Below, piece after piece: positions 1 through 5,648 of a stretch of 7,066 bases of DNA. Numbering within the stretch: position 1 is the first letter of the stretch; each line of letters opens with the position of its first letter. This stretch comes from an uncultured Collinsella sp. (GTDB taxonomy: Bacteria > Actinomycetota > Coriobacteriia > Coriobacteriales > Coriobacteriaceae). The DNA is taken from assembly GCA_900544065.1 (NCBI GenBank), contig UQTR01000095.1:1-7066 (forward strand), read 5' to 3'. The notes under the pieces were generated by a model. That model saw only the letters and a list, made by a program, of their open reading frames with translations, did not search any database and was not told the origin of the DNA. A program made the translations under genes and the position numbers.

Positions 1-49
1 ACGAGATGTCTTAGGGTCTCGTGGGCTCGGAGATGTGTATAAGAGACAG
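1..49. other. Untrimmed Illumina Nextera adapter (not genomic)
   Basis: Bases 1-7 (ACGAGAT) match the 3' end of the Illumina P7 primer. Bases 8-15 (GTCTTAGG) occupy the place of the i7 index. Bases 16-49 match the Nextera read-2 transposase adapter, and bases 31-49 are the 19-base Tn5 mosaic end (AGATGTGTATAAGAGACAG). This is library-construction sequence left at the contig end, so genomic sequence starts at base 50. It should not be read as a natural Tn5 or IS50 end, because the P7 tail and index sit outside the mosaic end in exact library order. Confidence 0.97.
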
Positions 50-705
50 GCGCCGTTCAGCTCAATCTGACGCTCAACGGCAGCGCGGGCGCCCTCGATG
101 TCGCCGTCCTCGATAAAGTCGATGATGGACTCGATCGACATAGGCGTGTCGGCGCTATCTGCCGCACGCTCGGCCACGACGCGCTCGGCACAGGCGGCAC
201 ACTCCCCCGCCGACTTGCCGCATACCGGAATACCGTCGAGCGTATGGCACGTAACATTAGTGTGGTGGTCGGTAATCTCGACGACCGCGGTATGGCCCCC
301 GGCTGCGGCAGTCACCTTGATGTAGAGGTTGGGCACACCCTCGACAAGCGACACATCGCAGTAACCGGCATCGGCGAGGAGCTCGGTCACGCGAGCACGG
401 TCTTTATCGTCAACGCTCTCGAGCACCTCGAGCGCGCTCTTGGCGTCACCGCCCACGGCACCCAGCACGGCCGCGGCTTCAATACCGTGCATGCCACCCG
501 AGTTGGGCACGGTCACGCTCTTAACGTTCTTGATGATATTGCCCGAGCAGGCAACATCCATATGATCGGGTTCGCAACCGAGCGTCTGGCTCGCCAGCGC
601 CGCCGCATAGGCAACGGCAATGGGTTCGGTGCAGCCGAGCGCACAGACAAGCTCGCGGTTCAAAACATCGCAAAACGCAGTATCACGAAGGGAATCGGCA
701 GGCAT
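50..705 (-). CDS. L-cysteine desulfidase / UPF0597 (CyuA/YhaM-like) family protein, 3'-truncated
   Basis: This is the N-terminal 218 codons of a family whose members are about 430 residues long; the C-terminal half is lost at the adapter junction. The ATG at 705-703 is preceded by AGGAG at a good distance. Residues 22-34 (ALGCTEPIAVAYA) are the family hallmark, followed by SGNIIKN (54-60) and VTVPNSGGMHGIEAAAVLGAVGG (64-86, given here only as a landmark range), all aligning in order with E. coli CyuA (YhaM). The family relates to the alpha domain of iron-sulfur L-serine dehydratases. Studied members degrade L-cysteine to pyruvate, ammonia and sulfide using a [4Fe-4S] cluster. Cys25 in the GCTEP motif is the expected N-terminal cluster ligand; the other expected ligands would lie in the missing half. 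Substrate (cysteine or serine) cannot be settled from this fragment. The gene is divergent from rpiB, with no partner gene visible. Confidence 0.9.
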
Positions 706-760
706 AGGTATCTCCTACTTGTATAACGGGCTGGGCTCTCAAAAGTAGTTAGCTCTTTTA

Positions 761-780
761 TTTGATAACAATGCATCAAA
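761..780 (-). promoter_or_regulatory. Candidate extended -10 promoter and palindrome for the desulfidase gene
   Basis: On the minus strand TGtTATCAA (forward 762-770) resembles an extended -10 box about 57-62 bases upstream of the ATG. No convincing -35 is present. The same bases form the inverted repeat TTTGAT-N8-ATCAAA (761-766 and 775-780), which would place a repressor site directly over the -10. Both readings are inference from a short motif. Confidence 0.35.
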
Positions 781-865
781 AACCGCAACCATGGTTCCGG
801 CGGACGGCGCCCAAGCGCAAACTGGCGGAATTATTCATGAGAAGCCCGTCTTGTTGCATGCTAAA

Positions 866-897
866 GCGTTTGACCAAAAAACGCCCGAGCGTTTACA
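866..897 (+). promoter_or_regulatory. Candidate rpiB promoter with overlapping GCGTTT repeats
   Basis: TTGACC (870-875) and TTTACA (892-897) are spaced by 16 bases and would give a leader of roughly 70 bases before rpiB. The promoter is interleaved with three copies of one hexamer: GCGTTT at 866-871, its complement AAACGC at 879-884, and GCGTTT at 889-894. The last two form a perfect 6-4-6 inverted repeat between the two promoter boxes, which suggests an operator. An alternative -10 is TATCAT at 910-915, but it lacks a -35. Confidence 0.4.
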
Positions 898-975
898 CAA
901 AAGTCGCGCTATCATGCAGTCGAACGCGGTAAAACCTTTAGCAATTCCGCCGCACGGACCAGAGAGGAACCACTC

Positions 976-1443
976 ATGAAGATCGGTATCGGTAACGACC
1001 ACGCCGCCGTCGAGCTCAAGAACATCATCTCCGAGCACCTGAAGGAGCGCGGCTGCGAGGTCGTGAACTTTGGCACCGACACCTCCGAGAGCTTTGACTA
1101 CCCCATCGCCGGCTACAAGGTGGGTAAGGCCGTTGCCAACGGCGACGTCGACCTGGGCATCCTCATCTGTGGCACCGGTGTCGGAATTAGCCTGGCTGCC
1201 AACAAGGTCGAGGGCGTACGCGCCGTCGTGTGCTCCGAACCCTTCAGCGCTAAGCTCTCGCGCATGCACAACAATACCAACGTGCTCGCCTTTGGCGCCC
1301 GCGTCGTGGGCTCCGAGCTCGCCAAGATGATCGTCGACGAGTGGCTCGACGCCGAGTTTGAGGGCGGCCGCCACGAGCGTCGCGTCAATCTCCTCAACGA
1401 GATCGACCAGACCCGTGGACTCAAGGTCGTCGACGAGGCCTAA
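976..1443 (+). CDS. rpiB: Ribose-5-phosphate isomerase B
   Basis: A 155-residue cytoplasmic enzyme of the RpiB/LacA/LacB family that interconverts ribose 5-phosphate and ribulose 5-phosphate in the non-oxidative pentose phosphate pathway. The length fits the family (about 145-160). Visible motifs are the N-terminal GNDHAA (residues 6-11, with Asp8 and His9 at the phosphate/substrate site), ILICGTGVGIS (62-72) with the catalytic Cys65 and Thr67, RAVVCSEPFSA (82-92), RMHNNTNVLAFGARVVG (96-112) with the ring-opening His98, and GGRHERRV near the C-terminus, which supplies a phosphate-binding arginine. These match E. coli RpiB closely, so it is RpiB rather than a LacA/LacB galactose-6-phosphate isomerase subunit. 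GAGAGGA (962-968) lies at proper distance from the ATG. It is monocistronic: an intrinsic terminator follows 28 bases after the stop, and the neighbouring genes are on the other strand. Confidence 0.96.
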   Translation: MKIGIGNDHAAVELKNIISEHLKERGCEVVNFGTDTSESFDYPIAGYKVGKAVANGDVDLGILICGTGVGISLAANKVEGVRAVVCSEPFSAKLSRMHNNTNVLAFGARVVGSELAKMIVDEWLDAEFEGGRHERRVNLLNEIDQTRGLKVVDEA

Positions 1444-1452
1444 AGACCTACA

Positions 1453-1468
1453 AAAGCCATACGCTAAC
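1453..1468 (+). repeat. Direct repeat copy 1 (AAAGCCATACGCTAAC)
   Basis: This 16-base word directly after rpiB recurs with one mismatch exactly 130 bases downstream. The pair brackets the terminator block between rpiB and ndk. Role unknown. Confidence 0.7.
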
Positions 1469-1471
1469 GCC

Positions 1472-1510
1472 AGCCCCCGCCCGGAAGAAACATCCGGACG
1501 GGGGCTCTTT
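1472..1510 (+). terminator. Intrinsic terminator of rpiB
   Basis: The arms 1472-1485 and 1493-1506 pair over 14 positions with a single C-A mismatch and a 7-base loop. The stem is very GC-rich (AGCCCCCG pairs with CGGGGGCT at its base) and is followed by TCTTT, a short U-tract. It lies 28 bases after the rpiB stop codon. Confidence 0.8.
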
Positions 1511-1543
1511 AGTAGATTTCTAAGCGGTTACCAAAAATCTACT
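1511..1543. repeat. AT-rich perfect 9-bp inverted repeat between two terminators
   Basis: AGTAGATTT (1511-1519) is perfectly complementary to AAATCTACT (1535-1543) across a 15-base gap. It fills the space between the rpiB and ndk terminators. It may be a further hairpin or a protein site. It has too little GC to be a convincing terminator on its own. Confidence 0.5.
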
Positions 1544-1545
1544 GG

Positions 1546-1582
1546 AATAAAAAGGGCGCCGCGGATGGAATTCCGCGGCGCC
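1546..1582 (-). terminator. Intrinsic terminator of ndk
   Basis: Read on the minus strand, the arms 1572-1582 and 1555-1565 form a perfect 11-bp stem (GGCGCCGCGGA with its complement) around a 6-base loop. It is followed by CTTTTTATT. The hairpin begins about 40 bases past the ndk stop codon. The U-tract is on the minus-strand side only, so this terminator serves ndk. Confidence 0.88.
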
Positions 1583-1598
1583 AAAGCCACACGCTAAC
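1583..1598 (+). repeat. Direct repeat copy 2 (AAAGCCACACGCTAAC)
   Basis: Second copy of the word at 1453-1468, identical at 15 of 16 positions. It abuts the ndk terminator stem on its upstream side (in ndk's orientation). Together the two copies enclose all three hairpins of the convergent intergenic region. Confidence 0.7.
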
Positions 1599-1621
1599 AG
1601 CTTTAAGGAGTCAAAGCTGGT

Positions 1622-2026
1622 TTAGCCAAAGAAGCGCTTGATCTCGATCTCGGCGTTCTCCAGGCAGTCGGATCCGTGGATCACGTTGGCGTTGACATCG
1701 ACGGCAAAGTCGCCGCGGATGGTACCAGGAGCAGCGTCAAGCGGATTAGTAGCGCCCATGAGGGTGCGCATCTTAGCAACAGCGGAGAGACCGGAAACGA
1801 CCATCTTGACGACCGGACCGCTCGTCATAAAGTCACAGAGACCGCCAAAGAAGGGCTTGTCGGCCAGATGGGCGTAGTGCTCCTCGACGGTAGCGCGCTC
1901 GAGCGTGGTCATCTCCATGCGCTCGATGACAAGGCCGCTTCGCTCGATGCGAGCAATAATCTCGCCGATTTTGCGATCGCGCACGGCGTCGGGCTTAATC
2001 ATGATGAAGGTCTTCTCGATAGCCAT
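1622..2026 (-). CDS. ndk: Nucleoside diphosphate kinase
   Basis: A 134-residue enzyme that transfers the gamma phosphate from ATP to nucleoside diphosphates through a phospho-histidine intermediate, balancing NTP and dNTP pools in the cytosol. Motifs run in order: TFIMIKPDAV (residues 6-15) with Lys11, Tyr51, KMRTLMGATNP (85-95) with the nucleotide-binding Arg, PGTIRGDF (100-107), and NANVIHGSDCLENAE (112-126) carrying the active-site His117. The residue after GSD is Cys121, where many homologues have Ser; this is not expected to matter for catalysis. The start at 2026 (MAIEKTF) is chosen over an upstream in-frame ATG at 2068 because AAAGG sits properly before it and it matches the family N-terminus. 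The gene converges with rpiB and has its own promoter and terminator. Confidence 0.96.
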   Translation of the reverse strand: MAIEKTFIMIKPDAVRDRKIGEIIARIERSGLVIERMEMTTLERATVEEHYAHLADKPFFGGLCDFMTSGPVVKMVVSGLSAVAKMRTLMGATNPLDAAPGTIRGDFAVDVNANVIHGSDCLENAEIEIKRFFG

Positions 2027-2089
2027 AAGGTAGCCTTTCAAGTAGGTTCGCGCGTGCCCAAGTCCCATTCCGGCACCCGCCTGAACTGC

Positions 2090-2118
2090 ATCGTAACAGA
2101 GTTTTAGCTGCAGTTAAA
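2090..2118 (-). promoter_or_regulatory. Candidate ndk promoter
   Basis: On the minus strand TTTAAC (forward 2113-2118) and TACGAT (2090-2095) are 17 bases apart. A TG one base before the -10 gives an extended -10 form (TGtTACGAT). The start of transcription would be about 57 bases before the ndk ATG. The -35 is weak. Confidence 0.4.
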
Positions 2119-2128
2119 CAAAAAGCTG

Positions 2129-2160
2129 TTTATTGAAACGTTGAAATTTATTGAAGCGTT
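2129..2160. repeat. 14-base direct repeat with 18-base period upstream of ndk
   Basis: TTTATTGAAACGTT (2129-2142) and TTTATTGAAGCGTT (2147-2160) differ at one position. They lie just upstream of the candidate ndk -35 box, where a regulator or an AT-rich upstream promoter element would act. No family is recognised for the motif. Confidence 0.55.
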
Positions 2161-2324
2161 CCATATGTGTCACTTCTGTTTCGAAGCTCGCTTAGAGTAC
2201 CATCCGACTGCCCATCAACCACATCGAGCAGAGCAGACGGTCGGTTGCCGCCCGCGAACGTACCCCCTTCACAACCTGCCCAAAGGTCCTACAGAACTTC
2301 TCGACAAGCCCCTCCCCCATAGCA

Positions 2325-2360
2325 ACAAAATACGGACGCCCACATCAGCAGACGCCCGTA
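2325..2360 (-). terminator. Intrinsic terminator of argH
   Basis: On the minus strand the arms 2348-2360 and 2331-2343 pair over 13 positions (nine Watson-Crick, four G-U) around the four-base loop TGAT. TTTTGTTG follows. It begins about 50 bases after the argH stop, and ndk lies further downstream with its own promoter signals. Confidence 0.7.
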
Positions 2361-2411
2361 AAGCAAAAAATGATTCCTCAATAAATGGCAAAAACGGCTT
2401 CGGCCAAACCT

Positions 2412-3842
2412 TTACTTTATCCCGTGGCCCATCTCGACGACCTTGGTCAGCGATCCAAACACGCCCTCGTCGGCCACAAGCTGTACCTCGGCACGCTGCA
2501 GCTGCACGGCAACGGCGGCAGGGGCGGTACCGCCCTCGGTCGTACGCGCGGCGACAATTGAGGGGATGTCGAGCGCCTCGGTAATATCGCGTTCAAAGAG
2601 CGGGCTTGCCTCCTGGAACACCTCAAACGGCAGGTCCTCAAGATTGCAGCTACGCTTCTCACACATCAGGACCAGATGGCCCACCACGGCATGTGCCTCG
2701 CGGAACGGCAGACCACGCTTAGCCAAGTAATCGGCAACATCGGTGGCGGCAAGGTGCCCCACGCCGCACTCGCACGCCATGGCATCCTCGTTGACGGTCC
2801 AAGTCGAAATCATACCGGCCATAACCGATAGGCACTGCATGAGCGTATGGGCGGTATCGAGCGCGCCCTCCTTGTCCTCCTGCAAGTCCTTGTTATAGGC
2901 AAGCGGCAGGCCCTTCATGGTCACGAGCAGCTGCACTAGATTGCCATACACACGGCCGCTCTTGCCGCGGATAAGCTCGGCAAAGTCCGGGTTCTTCTTC
3001 TGCGGCATGATGGACGAACCAGTGGAGTAGGAGTCGGAAAGCGTGATAAAGCCAAATTCGGAGCTCGACCACAGCACGATCTCCTCGGAAAGACGCGACA
3101 GGTGCATCGCCATGACGGAGCCGGCGTAATGCAGGTCGAGGAGGAAATCACGGTCGGAAACTGCATCGAGCGAGTTGGGAATCACGCCCGCAAAGCCAAG
3201 TTCGGCAGCCGTCATCTGACGATCGAGCGGATAGCTCGTGCCGGCAAGCGCGGCAGCACCCAGCGGGCAGTTGTCGGCGGCATCAAAGGCGGCCTTCAGG
3301 CGTGTAAAGTCGCGCGCGAACATCCATGAATACGCCAGCAGATGATGCGACAGCAGCACGGGCTGAGCGTGCTGCATGTGCGTGTAGCCCGGCAGAATCA
3401 CCTTGTCGTACTTCTTAGCCGCATCCGCCAGCACATGGCGCAGCTCAAGATTGGCCCCCATGAGCTCCTTGGCCAGCGCCTTGACGCCCAGACGTGTGTC
3501 GGTCGCCACCTGGTCGTTGCGCGAACGTCCGGTATGCAAGCGCTTACCGGCCTCGCCGATGCGACGCGTCAGCTCGCTCTCGATGGACATATGAATGTCC
3601 TCGTCGTTGATGTCGAAGGTGAAGTTGCCGGCATCGATATCCTGTTCGATTCCGGTCAGACCCTCGGCAATCGCCTGCTCGTCCTCGACGCTGATAATGC
3701 CCTGGGCCGCCAGCATCTTGGCATGTGCCTTAGATCCGGCGATGTCCTGCTTATAGAGATGTTTGTCGACCGGCAGCGACGCGCCAAACTCCTGCGTGAC
3801 CTCTGCCACGCCTGCCTCAAAACGACCGCCCCAAAGAGCCAT
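2412..3842 (-). CDS. argH: Argininosuccinate lyase
   Basis: A 476-residue cytosolic enzyme that splits argininosuccinate into arginine and fumarate, the last step of arginine synthesis. It belongs to the fumarase/aspartase superfamily and works as a homotetramer in known members. Motifs in order: MALWGGRFEAG at the N-terminus, EDIHMSIE (81-88), HTGRSRNDQVATD (103-115), GYTHMQHAQP (152-161) with the catalytic-site histidines, and the superfamily signature GSSIMPQKKNPD (275-286), the flexible loop expected to supply the catalytic serine. The length is close to the usual 460 or so. The start at 3842 is preferred to an in-frame TTG at 3917 because MALWGGRF is the conserved N-terminus and AAAGGGG precedes it. 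The gene lies downstream of argG but is separated from it by a strong hairpin and a small gene, so it probably also has its own promoter. Confidence 0.97.
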   Translation of the reverse strand: MALWGGRFEAGVAEVTQEFGASLPVDKHLYKQDIAGSKAHAKMLAAQGIISVEDEQAIAEGLTGIEQDIDAGNFTFDINDEDIHMSIESELTRRIGEAGKRLHTGRSRNDQVATDTRLGVKALAKELMGANLELRHVLADAAKKYDKVILPGYTHMQHAQPVLLSHHLLAYSWMFARDFTRLKAAFDAADNCPLGAAALAGTSYPLDRQMTAAELGFAGVIPNSLDAVSDRDFLLDLHYAGSVMAMHLSRLSEEIVLWSSSEFGFITLSDSYSTGSSIMPQKKNPDFAELIRGKSGRVYGNLVQLLVTMKGLPLAYNKDLQEDKEGALDTAHTLMQCLSVMAGMISTWTVNEDAMACECGVGHLAATDVADYLAKRGLPFREAHAVVGHLVLMCEKRSCNLEDLPFEVFQEASPLFERDITEALDIPSIVAARTTEGGTAPAAVAVQLQRAEVQLVADEGVFGSLTKVVEMGHGIK

Positions 3843-3874
3843 GGAACCGTCCCCTTTCTCCAAATACCAAAACA

Positions 3875-3910
3875 ATCGCCCAAAGCAATGCGCCATATCG
3901 CTAAAGCGAT
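3875..3910. promoter_or_regulatory. Paired palindrome-like sites upstream of argH
   Basis: ATCGCTAAAGCGAT (3897-3910) is a perfect inverted repeat with a 2-base centre. ATCGCCCAAAGCAAT (3875-3889) is a degenerate second copy. Their centres are about 21-22 bases apart, two helical turns, so both would face the same side of DNA. They lie 33-68 bases upstream of the argH start, where an operator is expected. No -10/-35 pair is clear, and the sites do not resemble the TGAAT-N4-ATTCA form of an ArgR box. Confidence 0.4.
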
Positions 3911-3960
3911 TTTTCAACCGCTAGTTTTACACATTCCCCACCGTGTGCGGAGCCATGTAG

Positions 3961-4131
3961 CTAATTTGCAAAGAAGTGACGCGCCATGCACTTGGCGCCC
4001 AACGTCTCCCTCCGGATGTTGCCCTGCGAACCATCGATCCAGGCCTTCAGGCTCATAGGGACGTCCTCGACCCTTGCAGCATCGAACTCGGGCGCGAGGG
4101 CAAGTAAAGCATGCGCGATAGCATTGAACAT
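3961..4131 (-). CDS. Small hypothetical protein between argG and argH (56 aa)
   Basis: A 56-codon frame starting MFNAIAHALLALAPEF and ending GAKCMARHFFAN. It is not recognised as any known family. It is supported by a strong GAGGAG eight bases before the ATG, GC-rich third positions like the neighbours (many GCC, CTC, GAC and ATC codons), the same strand as argG and argH, and placement between them. The N-terminal 14 residues are hydrophobic and could form an amphipathic helix, but they are too short for a membrane span. There is no signal peptide. The rest is mixed charged (DAARVED, NIRRETLGAK). It starts about 50 bases beyond the argG hairpin terminator and ends 118 bases before argH. It could be a minor conserved protein or a spurious frame; the ribosome binding site favours a real gene. 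Confidence 0.55.
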   Translation of the reverse strand: MFNAIAHALLALAPEFDAARVEDVPMSLKAWIDGSQGNIRRETLGAKCMARHFFAN

Positions 4132-4181
4132 AATGGATACTCCTCATATATATAGGCGCAGAGCCGCCAAATTGATAGAAG

Positions 4182-4211
4182 GAGCCCCGCCGGACAACCC
4201 CGGCGGGGCTC
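4182..4211 (-). terminator. Strong hairpin downstream of argG
   Basis: A perfect 12-bp GC-rich stem (arms 4182-4193 and 4200-4211, GAGCCCCGCCGG with its complement) has a 6-base loop. On the minus strand it is followed by CTTCTATCAATTT, a poor U-tract, so termination may be partial. It lies about 150 bases after the argG stop, and some read-through into the small gene and argH is plausible. Confidence 0.65.
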
Positions 4212-4321
4212 GGACTCAGCCGCAGACGCGGCATCATATATGCGGGCGGAACGTAGGGGCCACCGATGTTAAGAAGTGTCAGCAAGCATAACGAAAGGTA
4301 GGGACCCCGTGCGCCCGTTAT

Positions 4322-4349
4322 GTATCACGCGGATGGGCCGCGCGGATAC
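4322..4349 (-). other. Hairpin just after the argG stop codon
   Basis: GTATC-CGCG and CGCG-T-GATAC pair with one bulged base around a 9-base loop, starting 15 bases after the argG stop. No U-tract follows, so it is not a terminator. It may protect the 3' end of the argG message. Confidence 0.35.
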
Positions 4350-4364
4350 CAAGGGAAGGAGGCG

Positions 4365-5591
4365 CTAGGCCTGGGCGGCAGCAGAGCTGGGGCCCTGGAC
4401 CTTTGCCCACGTCTTGAGCGACAGCGTATCGATCTCGATAAAGCCGGCGCTGGCCTTCTCGTCAAACGTGGTGTCGCGGTCGTAGGTAGCCAGACCGTAG
4501 TCGTAGAGGCTGAAGGGGCTCTTGCGGCCGACGACATGGCAGTTGCCCTTAAAGAACTTCAGACGGACAGTGCCGGTCACGAACTTCTGGGTATCGGCCA
4601 TAAAGGCATCGAGCGCGTTTTTGAGCGGGCTGTACCACTGGCCGTTGTACACGGCGGTGGCCCAATCCTGCTCGAGCTTGATCTTGGCCTTGAGCAGGTC
4701 GCCCTCGACGCAGATGTCCTCGAGCGCCTTGTGGGCGGTGATGAGCGTCAGGGCTCCGGGAACCTCATAGCACTCACGGCTCTTGAGGCCCACCAGACGA
4801 TCCTCGACCAGATCGAGGCGGCCAAAGCCATTGTCGCCGGAGATCTTGTTGAGGGCGATGACGATCTCGGAGAGCTTCATCTTCTTGCCGTCGACGGCGA
4901 CGGGCTTGCCGGCCTCAAACTCAATCTCGGTGTAGGTCGGGGTGTCCGGCGTGTCCTCGGGATTCTTGGTCATAACCCAAGCGTCGTCGAGCGGCTCGTT
5001 CCAGGGATCCTCCAGGTGGCCGCACTCGATGGCACGACCCCACAGGTTGTCGTCGATGGAATAGGGATTGTCGTTGGCGCCCTCGGGAACCGGCACGTTA
5101 TGGGCGTGGGCGTAGGCGACCTCGTCCGGACGGCACTTCAGATCCCACTCGCGAACCGGGGCGATAACCTTAAGCTCGGGGTCGAGGGCCTTGACGGCAG
5201 CCTCAAAGCGGACCTGGTCGTTACCCTTGCCGGTGCAGCCGTGGGCGACGTAGGTCGCGCCAAACTCGTGAGCGACCTCGACAAGCTTCTTGGCGAGCAG
5301 CGGGCGGGAAAGAGCGGAGAGCAGCGGGTACTTATTCTCGTACATGGAGTTTGCGGCGATGGCCTTAGTCAGGAACTCATCGGAGAACTCGTCGCGCAGG
5401 TCGAGCACCTGGCAATCGAGAACGCCCAGGTCGAGCGCCTTCTGCTTCTTGGCATCCAGGCCGGTCTCCTCCTGGCCCACGTTGCCGCAGACGCAAACGA
5501 CATCGAGATTCTTCTCGTCCTGGAGCCACTTGACACATACGGATGTATCAAGACCACCGGAATATGCGAGAACGACTTTTTCCTTGCTCAT
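4365..5591 (-). CDS. argG: Argininosuccinate synthase
   Basis: A 408-residue ATP-dependent ligase that joins citrulline and aspartate into argininosuccinate, the penultimate step of arginine synthesis. Family length is about 400. Residues 9-17 (AYSGGLDTS) are the ATP-pyrophosphatase P-loop. YVAHGCTGKGNDQVRFE (114-130) is the second nucleotide and aspartate-binding signature. The later segment EDRLVGLKSRECYEVPG is also typical. The start at 5591 (MSKEKVVLAYSGG) is chosen over an in-frame ATG at 5642 because AAAGGA lies seven to eight bases upstream and the P-loop is normally about ten residues from the N-terminus. argG is divergent from the HAD gene and preceded by a leader of roughly 280 bases or more with an arginine-rich mini-ORF, so arginine-dependent attenuation is a serious possibility. 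Confidence 0.97.
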   Translation of the reverse strand: MSKEKVVLAYSGGLDTSVCVKWLQDEKNLDVVCVCGNVGQEETGLDAKKQKALDLGVLDCQVLDLRDEFSDEFLTKAIAANSMYENKYPLLSALSRPLLAKKLVEVAHEFGATYVAHGCTGKGNDQVRFEAAVKALDPELKVIAPVREWDLKCRPDEVAYAHAHNVPVPEGANDNPYSIDDNLWGRAIECGHLEDPWNEPLDDAWVMTKNPEDTPDTPTYTEIEFEAGKPVAVDGKKMKLSEIVIALNKISGDNGFGRLDLVEDRLVGLKSRECYEVPGALTLITAHKALEDICVEGDLLKAKIKLEQDWATAVYNGQWYSPLKNALDAFMADTQKFVTGTVRLKFFKGNCHVVGRKSPFSLYDYGLATYDRDTTFDEKASAGFIEIDTLSLKTWAKVQGPSSAAAQA

Positions 5592-5648
5592 GGCTGTTTC
5601 CTTTCGCCCTTGGTAGCTAGTTAGAACATCGGTCAGTTGCAAGTCACC

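Larger units (their letters stand above)
2027..2411. other. argH-ndk intergenic region (385 bases)
   Basis: From the argH side this holds a short GGC-CGAA-GCC hairpin followed by TTTTT directly after the argH stop, and the main argH terminator at 2331-2360. About 170 bases (2161-2330) follow with no supported feature. Then come an 18-base-period direct repeat (2129-2160) and the probable ndk promoter (2090-2118). A 42-codon minus-strand frame at 2192-2320 lacks a ribosome binding site and is not called as a gene. Confidence 0.7.

Noticed and set aside
31..49. 19-base Tn5 mosaic end that could suggest a transposon
   Set aside because: It is preceded by the Illumina index and P7 tail in exact library order and no transposase is present; it is adapter.
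791..979. 62-codon plus-strand frame before rpiB
   Set aside because: It overlaps the rpiB start and the promoter region, has no ribosome binding site and no recognisable protein features.
2192..2320. 42-codon minus-strand frame between argH and ndk
   Set aside because: No ribosome binding site, it starts right after the argH terminator U-tract, and nothing in the peptide is recognisable.
2141..2584. 147-codon plus-strand frame
   Set aside because: Its second half lies antisense within argH, it has no ribosome binding site, and its composition reads as shadow sequence.
3914..4285. 123-codon minus-strand frame across the argG-argH gap
   Set aside because: It runs through the argG terminator hairpin and overlaps the better supported 56-codon gene in another frame; no ribosome binding site.
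4320..5624. 434-codon plus-strand frame opposite argG
   Set aside because: It is the antisense shadow of argG, common in GC-rich genes; argG has all family motifs.
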